64,000 nucleotides of DNA from Corylus avellana (lineage: Eukaryota; Streptophyta; Magnoliopsida; Fagales; Betulaceae): assembly GCF_901000735.1 (NCBI RefSeq), contig NC_081544.1:36221235-36285234 (forward strand), given 5' to 3'. The position numbers were made by a program, and so were the translations under genes. Shown here in pieces: positions 43,101 to 56,300 of the stretch. The first letter of the stretch is position 1; each line of letters starts with the position of its first letter. Below the pieces are notes generated by a model. The model was not told where the DNA came from. It was given only the letters and a program-made list of their open reading frames with translations, and made no database searches.

Positions 43101-46100
43101 CTAGGCATAATATATTTTGTGGAAAAGAGAAGCATCAGTTTCTACATTACCTCTAATATGAACGGCATGAGTGACTGTCTCAGAACCAGGTGATGGCTGC
43201 TGGTTGCTGGAAAGGGTTATCGGTGTCAAAGGAGGCGAAGCAACATCTTCAACCTTCTCTGTGCCACGAAGAGCTTCCAGAGGCTTGGATGCATGTGAAG
43301 TCATCACACTAGGACTACTTGAGGGTATAGAGAAACTACGTGCAATGGTTTGAGGAGGCGTTGGCAGTGGAGATGCTGCATTTGACACAACCGATTTCCT
43401 TTTAGCAGAAAGCTCTTGATCCCTGGACCCCAAGGGAGCTGAATGACCAGTGAAATCCATAGGTCTTGAAGACTTGGAGGTTGAACTTGCAGGGGGCCTA
43501 GGAAGCTCATGAAGCTCACTTATTTTAGGTGAGGAAATATAAGTAGGGGAAGCAGTTGGAGATGTTGATGGAACCTGAGACATTGGATTTCGAAGAAGAG
43601 GTCCAGAACACAAATGGGGGATTTCCACTGAGACAGACTTGGTAGACCATGGCTGACTTATCAATGGACCAGAAAAAGCATGTCTTTTGAGTTTTTTAGG
43701 ATCAGAAGCAGCAAGCCTATAGCGCTGCAAAAGTAAAACCCTATCAGCCGAAGGAGGGGGCAGCCAAGTGGATGCATTATTGTTGCTCTCCTTGAGTACA
43801 GACTGAGCACTTATAACAGTGGGTCCAGAGGATTTCTCATCTACCAAAACTCTTTCTAACTTCTTTTGTTCCAGTGGAGATGAGTGCCACAAATTCTGAG
43901 TATGCTTGTTTAGAGTAGTCTGTGTTTTATGAGGAATTGGATTACATGATCCTGTAGAAATTGAACTCTTCGTATCAACTGGAGTGGGTAGTACATACGT
44001 GTGCAACTTCCGCGTTGATGATAACAGCATCTGTCTTGTTTTTTCAGCAGAATCAAATTTATTCTCAGCGAAAAGTGGGGCTGATTGGCTGCCGGGCCTA
44101 GCTCTATAGGAAACAGAACTCTGGCGAAGCCTGTCCAGATTTTCCTGCAAATATGATAAAAGGGGAGCATACACCTCAGAAGCTATAACATTGATGTTTT
44201 CTGCATCCTGAAGATCTAATCTTTTAGAAGGGAAATTAAACATAATAAAAGGTCCAGGATCTGGAGTGCTTTATGGGATTATACACATGCATTTATGCAA
44301 TTACTTTTGTTATCAGATCAAGCATATACAGATTGTTAGCAGAAAATTGTGTTTCAACTTTTTAAAACATTGTCTAAATTGCAACATATATCCTGCTCAC
44401 TATGAACGAATGAATCAATAACAGAAGAGGCTCTTCACCTTGACAACTTCCACAGTTGTAACCTGGGGAAATGTAATGTCCACCTGATCCAGCTGCATAA
44501 AATGCTATATAGTTAAGTAACAAGTCAAGCTGAGATACAACTTTATGGCAAAATTTAATATTTCAGAAATCTAAAAATAAACACAACCGTCACTGTCTAA
44601 TTTATTTGTTATGTTAGGGCATTGATTAACACAAATCAAAATTCTTTCTTTATCTTCAAATTGTGCAGAACTATTTCACAAAAGCGTGTCATTGCCCTTG
44701 GCGTGTTAAACACAAAATTCTTGGAATCACGAGAGAGATATGAGCATCTATGCTATCATATGCATGACATTGAAGCTATTATGAGTTAGTATTATGTGAA
44801 ATAATTGTACGTGTGCATCATGTGGTTATGTATCCACTTATTTCGGATGCACTTTAGTACTTAGTAGCCAGAAGCAGAAGAAAATAAATCTTCACCTCCA
44901 TTAATTTTTGGGATGTAGAAATGCTGTGCTCAGTATCATTTTGTCCATAGTCAAAACTCAATTCCCCATCATCATCCTCATCATAGTCATCGTCATAATC
45001 GTCTTCTTCACTGTTGTCATCATCATCATCATCATCGCCTTCATCCCCATCATTAAGTCCACTGAACTGGTAATCAATATGCTGCTGTTCAGTTACCAAT
45101 TTCACATGTGGTTCTACTGCCTCAAGAGTCTTGACTGCCTTCTTGAAGAAGCACAACTGTTTTCAAGCAGAAAAGAGACAATCATGCAACACGAAGAATG
45201 ATGGTGTTTGATGAAGAAGATGACGTAGAAGAAGAGAGAGAAAACCTGAGCAGCATGGTGACGAGCTGCCTGTGTAAGAAGACTTCGGGATTGTCCCTGC
45301 TTCAGAGATTTCAACCGGAAAACAAATAAGGTTGCTTCCTCATCGTATTCATCACGAGCAGTTTGTACCTGCTGCATAGAAAAACTGTTTCCTTTTCCAC
45401 TTCTTGATCGCCCTTTTTCTCTTTGTCTTGTCATCATATGCTCATATACATCTCTGCAGATCACATACCAAAATAAGAATACACACACATACACATATAT
45501 GGATGTAAGTATAGAGAGAGAGAGAGAGAGAGAGCGAGAGAGTAAATTTTTTAACCTTTTTTCATCACATTGTCGCTTCATCTCCTGCATCAAGAAGAAA
45601 GGAAAAACCTCATTGACTGTTATTCTATATGGCCAATAAATTAAAAAACAACTATGCAATTGAATATGCATACAGAAGCAGTATCTGCAATGTCAAAATT
45701 CTGCCCATGAAAAACTAAGCATTTGGTACACAGACGCTCGTGCTCCAGGAAGGAAAGTAATCACTAACACAAAAATATAATAATAGGGAACATCAATGCC
45801 AACAAACAGAGTTCAAATCCAATAGTCCTAATAATTCTATATTTAACTATAATCTGCATATTTAGATATAAAAATAAGGCCTGAAAGACAATTTTCCCAT
45901 AAGCCTTTACAATGTTGGAAGCATCTGAATTTTCTCAAGGGCATCCATGGCCTTTCAAAATCTTTTTGCGAGTCTCTCCATGAAAGAGTCCATAGGTTGG
46001 TTAGTATACTTAGTGTTGAGAATACATGTGTGGGTGTAAGAAGATTGAGTCTCACATTGGAAAAATGTCACAAGAGTAAGTTGTTAATATCGCATAGTTA

Positions 46101-49100
46101 GGACCAAACCCTTAGGCTTAAGCTTTTAAGTTAAGTGGTGTTCCAACATGCTATATTATGGTTTCATTGAAAAAGACTCCTCAATGTGATAATCTCCCTA
46201 ACAAGTGATATTAGGTTGATGGTGGTGTGTGATATGGTGGGAGTGGTGCAGGCACAAATAAAGGATCCCTAGAGTAGGAACAATGGTGCAAGGTACGAGC
46301 ATGGATGAGGGTCTTACTATAGGAGGAAAATTGCATGGCACAGGAAAATCCATATAACCCTCAAGTGATCCTGGAGATGGTGCATAAGATTGATAAGAGA
46401 AAAAAAAAACCCTATGTTTGAGGGAGGGTGTAGCAATGTGGTGATGGCCTCACACGTAAGGGGGAGATTATTGAGTATACACGTGTAAGCATAAAAAATT
46501 GAGTTTCACATTGGAAAGATGTTCGAAGTGTAAGTGGTTAATATAATATAGTTGGGACTTGGGACCAAACCTTTAGGCTTAAGCTTTTTGGTTGAGTAGT
46601 GTTCCAGTATGCTATATTATGGTTTCACTGAAAGAAAAATTAAAAGTTAAAAAAAACTCTCCAATGTGTTAATCTCCGTAACACTTAGGGATGGACAACC
46701 ACCACCAGCACAGAGCATTGACCGGGTCCTCTTTTTACCAACATTAAGCTCTAACTAGGATAAGGTCCTTTCCATGGTGCATTTCAAATGACAGTAGAAC
46801 CTGATTTGATCAGCTGATCGAGCTGCCATAAGCTCGCGCAATCTCTAATTAATTCCTAGGTCTACTGTTTACACATTCAGTCCTGCCATTGTGTACCTGG
46901 GTTTTTTATTTTCTCATATTAGAGGAGAGGCTAATAGAGCCACTCACTGAGTTGCCGCTTCCTTGTTAAGAAGGAAGCTCCAGACTCTGCCACCTTCCCT
47001 CCTTGGTTCTCCCCAAAATCCTCCAGTTAACTTCAAGTTTCAGTATTTTTATCAGTCTCCATTCTTGTTCTCATACCTCTCATACCAAAAGAATAAGATG
47101 CGATAAATGAAAATGAATGTCACAGCAGGGTGTTCTACATATATTCGGAAATAGAGGCTCAACAACTAAACAGATGCCCAAAAGGGGGGAAGAGAGCAAA
47201 AAAAAGAATGTAAATCAATATCTAGGATGCAAACAGCAAGATCATGCCAAATTTATGCATGGGACAAGAACCAATATGAAACTTGTCATAAGCTAGTTAG
47301 ATTAAAGAATTCATACAAACAAACCTCAACTGTTTGAAGTTCATTAAGAAGACTTTCTGATGGGTTTATGATTGTCTGGGATATATGAGAGCGCTGAAAT
47401 ATGCAAAGCAATAACTCATTACCAAGGCAAAATCAAGGAGAGGTTTCTTCAATATTTTATACACAAGGACTCACATAGCTATCAATAAGTTTCTGCAGTT
47501 CAAACTGTACTTTTCCTAGCATTATCAGAACTCTGCCTGCACACGCACAAAAACAACTAAAGATTATTTTGCCTCTAACCACAATGAAACAACCACAATA
47601 TAATGATGTGCATTCCTGACGAAAAAATTTAAGAAATTAAAGTTGGAGTAAATTGGTATGAATCAAAAATGATGTTGTGCATGAAATTACCATAAAATAT
47701 ATGAAACTAGGAACTAGAAGTAGATATGGATTCCTAGTTCCTACAAGACTACGCAAAGCCAAGTTTACTTGCTGAGTGCAATAACCACACAGTAGAGAAA
47801 GTCAACTTAATAAAAATCTTAATGTAAACACAACCACCCCTATTAGGAGAATTAGATTTGAGAAAAAAAAAAAAAAAATCAAATACATTAGTTGGGGCAT
47901 TGTTTGCTTTCAAAAAGGAAAGGAAAGAAAAAAATAACGACCAGCTCTATGATTTCTTATGCGGGTCCAATAAGTCATAGATGCTACTTCAATATTTAAG
48001 CTTTTGAATTATCTTATGTAGGTCCAAAAGTTATAGCTGCTACTTGAATATTTAAGTATTTATGTTTTTTAACAAATTTAAAGAGTAAACAAAATCCAAA
48101 AACAAGATTTAAGTCTTGCCTAAAGGCAGCATGGGGCTGGGGTAAGTCTTACTTGAAACCAACACACAGAAAAGAGACATGTTCCTTTTCTTATTTTTCA
48201 AAGCTGAAAATACTCAAGGTGACAAGATTTGATCCTCTGTGAAGCTTAATGTAAGTCTGAAGCAGTAAATCACTTACTATTTATTCATGTCAATAAACAA
48301 ACAAAAAAAAAAAAAAAAAAAGACAAAAGAATGAAGTTTTCCTTCACTTTACCACTGTCTTCATCGTCATTCAATGCTGTTTTCTCAAGAAGACAAGCAC
48401 CTATTTCCCCCAATGACTCTGAGAACTCTGAAAAACAAATGGACTGCATAAGAATACTACTACTTGAAAACGAGACAGCACAAACTAATTCAAAATTTAA
48501 AATGAGTAGATAGACATTTCATCCTGCCAAAGCTCAAATTCAAAACTCAAAACTCTGTGACATGGAACACAGTCACATCATCATTTGACATACACAAGTA
48601 ATACAAGCTATATTATTCACCGGATGCTAGTTCATAATATCTGACTGCCTCCGGCAAAGAAGAAAAAATATAATTCAAATAAATCTGGCATTTCAAGACA
48701 TGCTATTACTTTAGTGCCAAGCCATTTCAATACAACATCACAAGAAACCCAGCTTCAGGCACTGATAAGAGACCAAACCTCCAGAACCAAGGTAGCTCTT
48801 CTCTAATATACCATCATAACGTACAATAATTTATTTTTTTTGATAAGTATAACGTACAATAATTTATTGATGTCACATTATCAATTTTAAGCAAAATTCT
48901 AGTGGATGCCATCCAATTTTCTAGTGGCAACCAACAAGACCACTGCCTAGACTTGCTTGTGCGTTACATAACTATTATAGGAGCCAAATCCAAGGATAAA
49001 TTACAGACCCAATTGCGAGTTCATATCATGATGCAATGTTCTAGTGGCAACCAACAAGACCACTGCCTAGAGTTGCTTGTCGTCCCATAACTATTATAGG

Positions 49101-49843
49101 AGCTAAATTCATGTACGAAATACAGACCCAATTGCCAATTCATCACTTAAGACAAGCACTCTGGCACTTTTCTCTGATGATACACACACAAAGAATAAAA
49201 ATAGCATATCAGACAATGAAATGAAGAACTAAACAAAGTACCATAAGCACTGTTTGTGGTCGCTGCAGCCGCAGAAAGTAAGCTGTCATAGCAGTCTCTC
49301 ATTTCTTGCATGCCCTGAAAGAACAGAACTCTATAGATTATAAACAACTTTATAACACATTATTTAAGCAAAACATTCTGTGAACTCGACCAAGTTTCAA
49401 GCTGTAAACAATTTTCGTTCTTCAATCTCAGCCAAATAATAAAAAAAAATAGAATTCCCTTCCGCAATTTAAAAAAACCCTAGCATTTGTGGTTCGTCAT
49501 GAATATGATCAATCCAAATAAGTTTCCGGTCAGGACCGAATGCCCCCGTACAAAGAGGAAGCCCGATCAACACGTTTGGCTGCTGGGAAATCATAGGAAA
49601 AAGGAGAAGAAAGCTAGAGAATTCACACGAAATAGGTCGCTCTTGCGAGATTCGTGACCTCATTTTCGTTCCTCTTCCTTCTCACTTTATCGGCAACAAA
49701 AAAACATAAGAAAGAAGAAGAAACCGTACCTGCGCAGCCTGAGCGAGCTCGTCCAATTGCGCCAAAGGCAGAATATCTCTCCGCTCCTTGGCCTCTGACT
49801 TGTTTAGTCCGAGACCTCGTAACTTTCTCAGCGAAGTTTTCAT
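43101..49843 (-). CDS. BAR-like, proline/serine-rich protein (At2g33490 family)
   Basis: Ten exons on the minus strand: 49843-49730, 49314-49242, 48427-48353, 47536-47475, 47393-47325, 45584-45556, 45453-45246, 45156-44896, 44492-44439, 44144-43101, giving about 662 residues. It starts MKTSLRKLRGLGLNK. Exons 1-8 form an alpha-helical BAR/AH-like domain (MRDCYDSLLSAAAATTNSAY; LIMLGKVQFELQKLIDSY; EATLFVFRLKSLKQGQSRSL). A long acidic run (polyD/E) in exon 8 follows, then a disordered proline/serine-rich half with family motifs NLWHSSPLEQ, SVLKESNNN, ISELHELPRPP and VASPPLTP. Arabidopsis relatives are annotated hydroxyproline-rich glycoprotein family, but no signal peptide is seen; the helical domain suggests membrane-curvature binding inside the cell. 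The end is least certain: a donor at about 43157 could splice to an unseen last exon. Confidence 0.87.
45512..45541. repeat. (AG)n microsatellite
   Basis: In intron 6 of the BAR-like gene, about 15 bp before the donor side of exon 6 as read on the plus strand. Confidence 0.85.
46014..46683 (+). mobile_element. TRIM retroelement in intron 5 of the BAR-like gene
   Basis: Two short LTRs, 46014-46203 (TGTTGAG..CTAACA) and 46469-46683 (TATTGAG..GTAACA), share CACATTGGAAA, ACCAAACC.TTAGGCTTAAGC and CATGCTATATTATGGTTTCA blocks. They are flanked by the 5-bp duplication CTTAG (46009-46013 and 46684-46688). A degenerate primer site (TGATATTAGGTT) follows LTR 1, and a purine tract AAGGGGGAGA precedes LTR 2. 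The 265-bp interior has no coding capacity. It lies opposite to the host gene's direction. Confidence 0.88.
48919..49145. repeat. Tandem repeat of about 121 bp in intron 2 of the BAR-like gene
   Basis: CTAGTGGCAACCAACAAGAC begins at 48921 and again at 49042. Both units continue through CACTGCCTAGA.TTGCTTGT, ACTATTATAGGAGC and ACAGACCCAATTGC with small differences. Confidence 0.8.
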
Positions 49844-49869
49844 CGATTCTGTATCCTCCTACTCCTACA

Positions 49870-49893
49870 ATCTCTCTCTCTCTCTCTCTCTCT
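49870..49893. repeat. (CT)n microsatellite in the 5' UTR of the BAR-like gene
   Basis: GA repeats on the coding strand, about 30-50 nt upstream of the start codon. GA-rich leaders are common in plant genes. Confidence 0.8.
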
Positions 49894-50039
49894 GCGTCTT
49901 TGTCTTTGAGCTCTCCTCTAAATTCAAATGCAATGAAGAAGAAGAAAAAGAAGACGTCGAAGAAGAAAAAGAAGAAAAAGAAAGAAGCTGGAAATGGAAC
50001 AACAATTTCCTCTTCAACTCCACCATTCTAATGGTTACG

Positions 50040-52225
50040 TCAGGGTCAGAGAGACGACCTCCGCACATTAATTACAATAATTACGACTAATACTCCCAAT
50101 TCGTTACCACTACTTTGAACAGAAAAAAAAAATAAACATAAAAAGGTGGACCGGTAAAATGGTGTTATTTATTTGCGGAAAATTAGTAGAGCTTATAAAA
50201 TAAAATGGTGTTATTTTTCCACCGGAAGGAACGAAGGCCCATTCCATTAGAGTCAAGTGGCCAATCGAGGTCTGCCACGCCAGCATCTCAAGCTGAATTA
50301 TACATATAAAAGAGTTCAGTTTATTTTGGTGAGTTTAATTGGTCTACATCCACTTAATTAAATTGCCCGCCAAAACAGTTGCCCTGCTCGTCAAACTGAC
50401 TGCGCCTGCGATATATATATATATATATATATTTTCATTACTTTTTTATTTAAGGGAATAAAGGTAATTGTATTTTGTCGAATGGCAAAGATAATTCTTT
50501 TCAAATGGTATTTTACCTTTCTATCTTTCTATGCACACCCATTTGGTTGAAAATAAGCCATTTTATTATGTTTTTATATGATGACCATTCCTCAAGAGTC
50601 AAGATCACCTTCCTTGCATTTGCATGGACACGCTTTAGCCTTGTCCATTAAGAACTACTTTTCTTTTCTTTTTTCTTTTTTCTTTTTTCTTTTTTCTTTT
50701 TTTTTTTTGTCTTTTCAGTTGAGGTGACCACACCCTCTCCAAGTTAACAATTCAAAATCACCTCTTGAGCCGCCACGCGTGTCATACCACAAAGAGAAAT
50801 AATACAACTACATTTTTATCTTATTTGGCTAATATGACATTGTGAATCAGTTCATAGATCAATTTTTATTTTAAAAACAATAGTTTAAAGGTTAATAGAC
50901 AGTATCACGTCAACAAAGCAAAATAAAAGTGAGATAAAAATGTGGTGTATATTATTACAATAACAGAAATAAGACCAAATTTTTTAAATTAGAGAGTTTT
51001 TGTAGTTATCTACTCAATGCAATTGGACAAACTCTCGATGGAGTCTACATGCAAAATAGATCTCGAGCCACTTGTTAGGTCAAGTAGGCTAACAATGTCA
51101 AAGTCATGCATGTTGTGTATATGGTGCTAGTTTTCTTTGTTTGTTTGAGTGTTTCTTAAATGATAGTGTCAAAATTCAAAAGTTTTCTTCGCTCCTGTCA
51201 GCACTATATCAGATAAAAATTAAAAAATTTAAAAAATAAAATAAAATAAATGCCTCACAAAGAACAAAGTGAGAAGACTATTAGACTCTCTCTAATCAAT
51301 AAAGTGTGTTTTGTGATGCCTAAGCTTCTTATTAGTCTCCGAGTACTATCCTTACTTCCAAATGACTTTATTAATCACAGAGCTAATGGCAGCCATCTAG
51401 AGGATTCACTCAATTTGTTTGGAGTGATCCATCATGCGGGAAGTGGACCGTCCTAAATCTAAGTATATGTTTCAAATTTTTAATTACCATGCATTTATAT
51501 GGATAATATATGTTATCTAACTTTTCTAGCATTAGTCAATATTACGCTTCACTTCATGTTTTCGTCTTCTGTATGATTCATCGCAATGTTAATTGGCTTG
51601 CTTATCATCTAGTTAAATATATTGCTTCTACAAGTCAAAGTGGAAGCATTCTGCATTTTGTGTTTGCCCACATTTGTGATTGTTTCTATATGTGACCTTA
51701 ACCCTCTTTAGGGTTCTATCTCCTGTGTCTTGTTGTTCCTTTGCTCTCTTTTTGGTTGTTTCTTTGTTGTATTGTCTTCTCGCACTTTTCATGCGAAATT
51801 ACCCATTGTAGACGATTTTGTATGCGCTTGTGGCGGCAAAAAGAAATTGTCATTAGGTGATCGATCATTGCCCGTATGTGAAGAGTTTTTTGACTTGCAT
51901 TTTGTCTCTTGTTACTGAACAAGGACGGTCAAGAATAAATCTCCTATTTCTTAGCACAAACCCACTTAATGCTTGAAAATGTCATGACGGTCTATATTCA
52001 ATGACAATAACTGAAAATGTCATGTTATTGAATAATAGGACGAAAGCCTTAGCTCTATGGTGAAATCTCAAGTAGGAATACTATAGTTATGTTGCTTAGT
52101 GAATTTGGACTAGTTAAGATACAAAACACTTGCAATTATGCTGTCATTTTGCAATTTTTTCTTCGAAAGTCCGTTGTAATTTACACTTCCGATTAGTAAA
52201 TCCTATTGTTGCACTTACAACAATA
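50040..52225. other. Intergenic between the BAR-like and PDH genes, left part
   Basis: It contains an (AT)n tract (50411-50432), a CTTTTT repeat (about 50659-50708) and a possible LINE tail. The first few hundred bases are the promoter of the BAR-like gene. Confidence 0.5.
51510..51695 (+). mobile_element. Possible LINE 3' end (RNase H-like tail)
   Basis: The frame reads ..FVFCMIHRNVNWLAYHLVKY, then IAS..., resembling the plant LINE RNase H motif V.R..N.LAHHLAKYA with several changes. No start, poly-A tail or target duplication was defined. Weak. Confidence 0.3.
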
Positions 52226-52242
52226 CAGTAAGAGCCATTATT

Positions 52243-52356
52243 TTATTTTATTTTTTATTTTTACATTTCCACAAAAAAGAAGAGGAAGCACAATTCGAAT
52301 AAAAAATCTCCGCTTCATGAGGCGTGATCTTCGGCTAATTGAGATACCCCTTGAGG
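52243..52356 (-). mobile_element. SINE with clear target duplication
   Basis: A 114-bp SINE in minus orientation (T-rich start on plus, box-B-like ATTCGAATTG at about 52292-52300). It is flanked by ACAGTAAGAGCCATTATT (52225-52242) and ACAGTAAGAACCATTATT (52357-52374), an 18-bp duplication with one mismatch. This is the best-delimited copy of the window's SINE family. Confidence 0.78.
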
Positions 52357-52374
52357 ACAGTAAGAACCATTATT

Positions 52375-53355
52375 AAGCATATATAACGGTAAGGGTTTTG
52401 AATTTTGTTAACCCTTACTAGATTAAAGACAATACCTGCATGAAATGGATGCCAAAGAATATGCACCGCTGGGCTACACCATCTAAAAGACCCGGAAGAT
52501 CTCTATAGACAATAAAATCATCTATATACAACGAATGCTGCGTTGTGTGGCAGTTAATAACTTAATATAAAGGGGAAAAAAAAAAAAAAGCGTTTTTATC
52601 CTGTAGCTTGATTTTTTGAAATATAACTTTCTAAGATTTGAAAAGTACTAATCACTCTTTAGAGTAAGCAAAAAGAAACCAAAAAAACAAATTAATTCAT
52701 ACCATTAGAAACTTGACATGTCTCCAAAATTAGTGATAATCTTGTCTAACTCTCAACCCAACCCCTTTTTTCTTATTTTCTTCTCACCCTTTATGTCATT
52801 TATTATCCTTTTTCTTTTCTAAGCTTGACATTTATTATCTTATGCGCTATATAGTTCTAGCATCCCTAAGCTTGTACAAATCACATATCTGGCAATTGTA
52901 GCCAGAGAGCTACGAAATTAAACAAATATCACCAGGAGACAAACTCAAAACAATACAAGGGACCTAACAAGAAAGTAATGCACTGAATAGGAAAGCCAAA
53001 TAAAGTACCTTTGAAATATGGATTCAAAAAGTACCAAATCAACTGCCAAATAAAAAATGACAACAAAGAGTCACAAAATTTCCAACCTCTTGAGTCATTG
53101 TTCTCCAGGTTATTTTAACAAGCAGCTTCTTCCCCATGTTATGAGAAGTGAAAAAAAAATGTACAATCTCTATCTTTCCTGAAAATTCAGCAGTTATTCA
53201 CATTTATCAGAGATTATCTAAACCGAAAGTCAGGTCATTCAACAAATCATGAAACTCATCTTTAATGGGTGAGAACTTCAAAACCCAAAACATAAGCAGC
53301 CGCCAATTTAACTATAACCTGGATTTGGAAAAGATTTTGGACGAAATTGGTAGAA
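52375..53355. other. Spacer and 3' UTR of the PDH E1-beta gene
   Basis: The part next to 53356 is the presumed 3' UTR. Nothing else was recognised. Confidence 0.5.
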
Positions 53356-56300
53356 TTAAGCAGCTGCAGCCAACGGTACAGATCTGTAGCATGCTCTCTT
53401 GGCTGCACGAACAATGTCTTCAACCTGTACAACCATGAACCAAGAATTAAGAAGAAATTATACCAAAACAGTAAATAGGACTCACATTTACACACCTTCA
53501 AGCAAGGAACAGTATCATTACATCAGTTCCCATATCTTACCACAGGTGCAAACCTATCAATTTAACTACAGATTGTCGGGTCAATAGTAATAACTGACCT
53601 GTGGGACAGCCATCCTCTCAAGATTGGCCGCATAAGGCATTGGAACATCAGCCCCAGCAATTCTCTCAACTGGTGCATCAAGATAACCAAAGCTCTCCTC
53701 AATAACAGATGTGCTGTTTGTAGGAAGAAGCACAACATAAGTTCAATGGATTCAGAAAACTGATAAGCAAGGGATAAATATATAGTGGAAAGAGATGAAC
53801 CAGATTTCGGCTCCAACGCCATGCTGAGGAAATCCTTCTTCAACTGTTATCAGTCTGTTGGTTTTCCTGACAGAAGCATTAATTGTCGATCTGTCTAGTG
53901 GCCGAATTGAGCGCAAATTTATAACCTAAATTGAGAGGGCTAGTTATTAATGTGTCCACAACTAAAAGTAGGAAGTCGTGAGAATTTTAAGTTCACTCTT
54001 TACCTCAGCACTGATACCTTCCTTTGCAAGAATCTCAGCCGCCTGAACACAAAAGCAGTACAATTATTCCTAGATGGAGGGGGACACACACACACAGATC
54101 TTGACTAGAACCCATGGAGTATATAGATAAAAGCTTAGATGAAGTGATGTTAGCATTATAATTGAGAATAGTCTTAAATTCTCGTAAATATGATTAGCCT
54201 GGGACAAAGAAGCTGACAAACCGCATATTCAAGGAACAATCCCTGAAAGAGTGAAGCAGAGGAAACACACAATGCAATGTCACACTGATAAGAGCACCAA
54301 GCCCTTTATCAGCAATATGAATCACAGTACAAGAATTATTGCTTTACAACCATGTGAATCAACTCCATCTGAGGATCTGAACCATGCCATATCTTCGATA
54401 GTAATTGGGGCTCATGACAAAGCAAATAATATATCTGAAAGAAAATAATATACCTGAACGATGCCAGAGCACTCAAGCATATAGTTTCTAATTATTGCAG
54501 TTGCAACAGTCACAACTATTACACCTAATGCTAATCCTTTGGACATTAATACACATGCTTCAATACATATTACATACTTCGCAATCTTCTTTTTATTTTC
54601 TCATCTTGCATATTACATATTATCACTCGTCAAGAACCAGCCAGGTCAATTTATTTCTTAGAAGACAGAAAACAACATAGAAATAAACATCTGAAGGGGG
54701 TATGGGAGACAAACCTTGAGAGCATATCCCACCATTTTTGAAAAAGCTGTAATAGTCACATCCTTTCCTTCTCTCTCAATCTGTGAACAGTAGACAATAA
54801 CAAAGTGAACAAGAATGACATTATAATGAGAACACGGCAGAATAACAGTAACAGGAACAATCATCTTTGAGATAATTCTTAACGTCACCTTAGCTTTTCC
54901 TATTGGAAGGCAAAAACTGGAATCAAGAACTTCAGCTGAAACAGGGAATGACTCGCCATATCTGAAGCACAATATTTACATCAGTAGCAACAATGTTTAG
55001 CATGATATTCATAATCCTAATACATCACAATCACAATGCACTGAGATACTCACAACAGCTCATTTTCAAGGAAAACAACAGGATCAGGATCCCTTATTGC
55101 AGCCTTTAGCAGTCCACGGGCATCTTCAGATGAGTATGGGCACAACACTTTCAACCCAGGGCAGGCGGCATACCATGCAGCATAACACTGCATTAAACCA
55201 AAATAAAAAATCAATTATATTGAACATCGACACATGTTTGGCTCCCTTTACTGTAAAATGAACCCCAAGCATGCAGTGTCATAAAGGACATTAGGACAAG
55301 CGGTACACAAATAAAGCCGGCGAAAACATACTTGAGAGTGCTGAGCACCAACTCCAGCAGCAGCACCATTAGGCCCTCTAAAAACTATAGGCACAGATAT
55401 CTGGCCAGAAGACATATAGTTTGATTTTGCAGCAGAATTAATGATGTGGTCAATTGCCTGCCGCGATAGATAGAATGAGATTCCAAGAGGAAATGAATGA
55501 TTTGAAATAAATTAGAAAGCCAAACCAAAACAACATACAAGTAATACAAAGAAAAATTTAAAACTGAACACCATCAAGATAGCTATAAACTAATTAGAAA
55601 AATGTACTATAAGTAAATGAACCAAAAGTCGAGTTCAAAATTATCAGGAGGCAATACCCATTATCCTTCAGAGCAAGACTTCTATGTATGTTAGTTATTA
55701 GAGAGAGAGAGAGAGACAGAGTACAGAAACCACGGTATCTTGATATCATCTTCTTGGAAAAACAAGAAGTTAATTTTAATATGTTGAACTCTACTAGATG
55801 TTCGAATTATGTCATATTTGGGTGTTATAGGGTACTTGAGTGGTTGAGTCAACACCATAAAACGTCTGAAAATAATCTTAATATAGGTTTCAGAAAGTTG
55901 AATACAAGAGAGGGGATCTCTAACCTGCATAGAGAAGTTAAATGTCATAAACTCCACAATAGGCCGAAGACCATAGTAAGCAGCACCAACTCCAATCCCA
56001 GTAAACCCAGCCTGCAAAATATTTTCAGAGAAAATGGTATTGGACAACTGCTACCAAGTAATACAAAAATGAATTATACATGTATATATCCCTTTTGGAG
56101 AAAAAATAGGAGGCAAGGGGTGGGGAGGGGGGAAAGCTAGGAACAGCAAGAAGTATCAATATAACATAATGACATAACCTTAGCATATAAGGAGGGTTGC
56201 AGTATCATCACTAATCTACTTGACCAACTATAGAAGCAACCAAAGAACCAACAAATAGAGGACAAGTCAAACAGAAATAACCTCCGTAATTGGTGTATCA

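Noticed and set aside
43101..44243. Start codon at 44243 as the beginning of an independent 380-residue protein
   Set aside because: A good acceptor lies at 44145 and the frame joins smoothly to upstream exons of the BAR-like gene. The residues before 44144 are intron.
44950..45050. Aspartate-rich run in the BAR-like gene as a repeat-expansion error
   Set aside because: An acidic stretch at this point is expected in the family and the reading frame is kept on both sides.
49654..50090. Lysine/serine-rich ORFs on the plus strand over the start of the BAR-like gene
   Set aside because: They are antisense shadows of its first exon and GA/GAA-rich leader.
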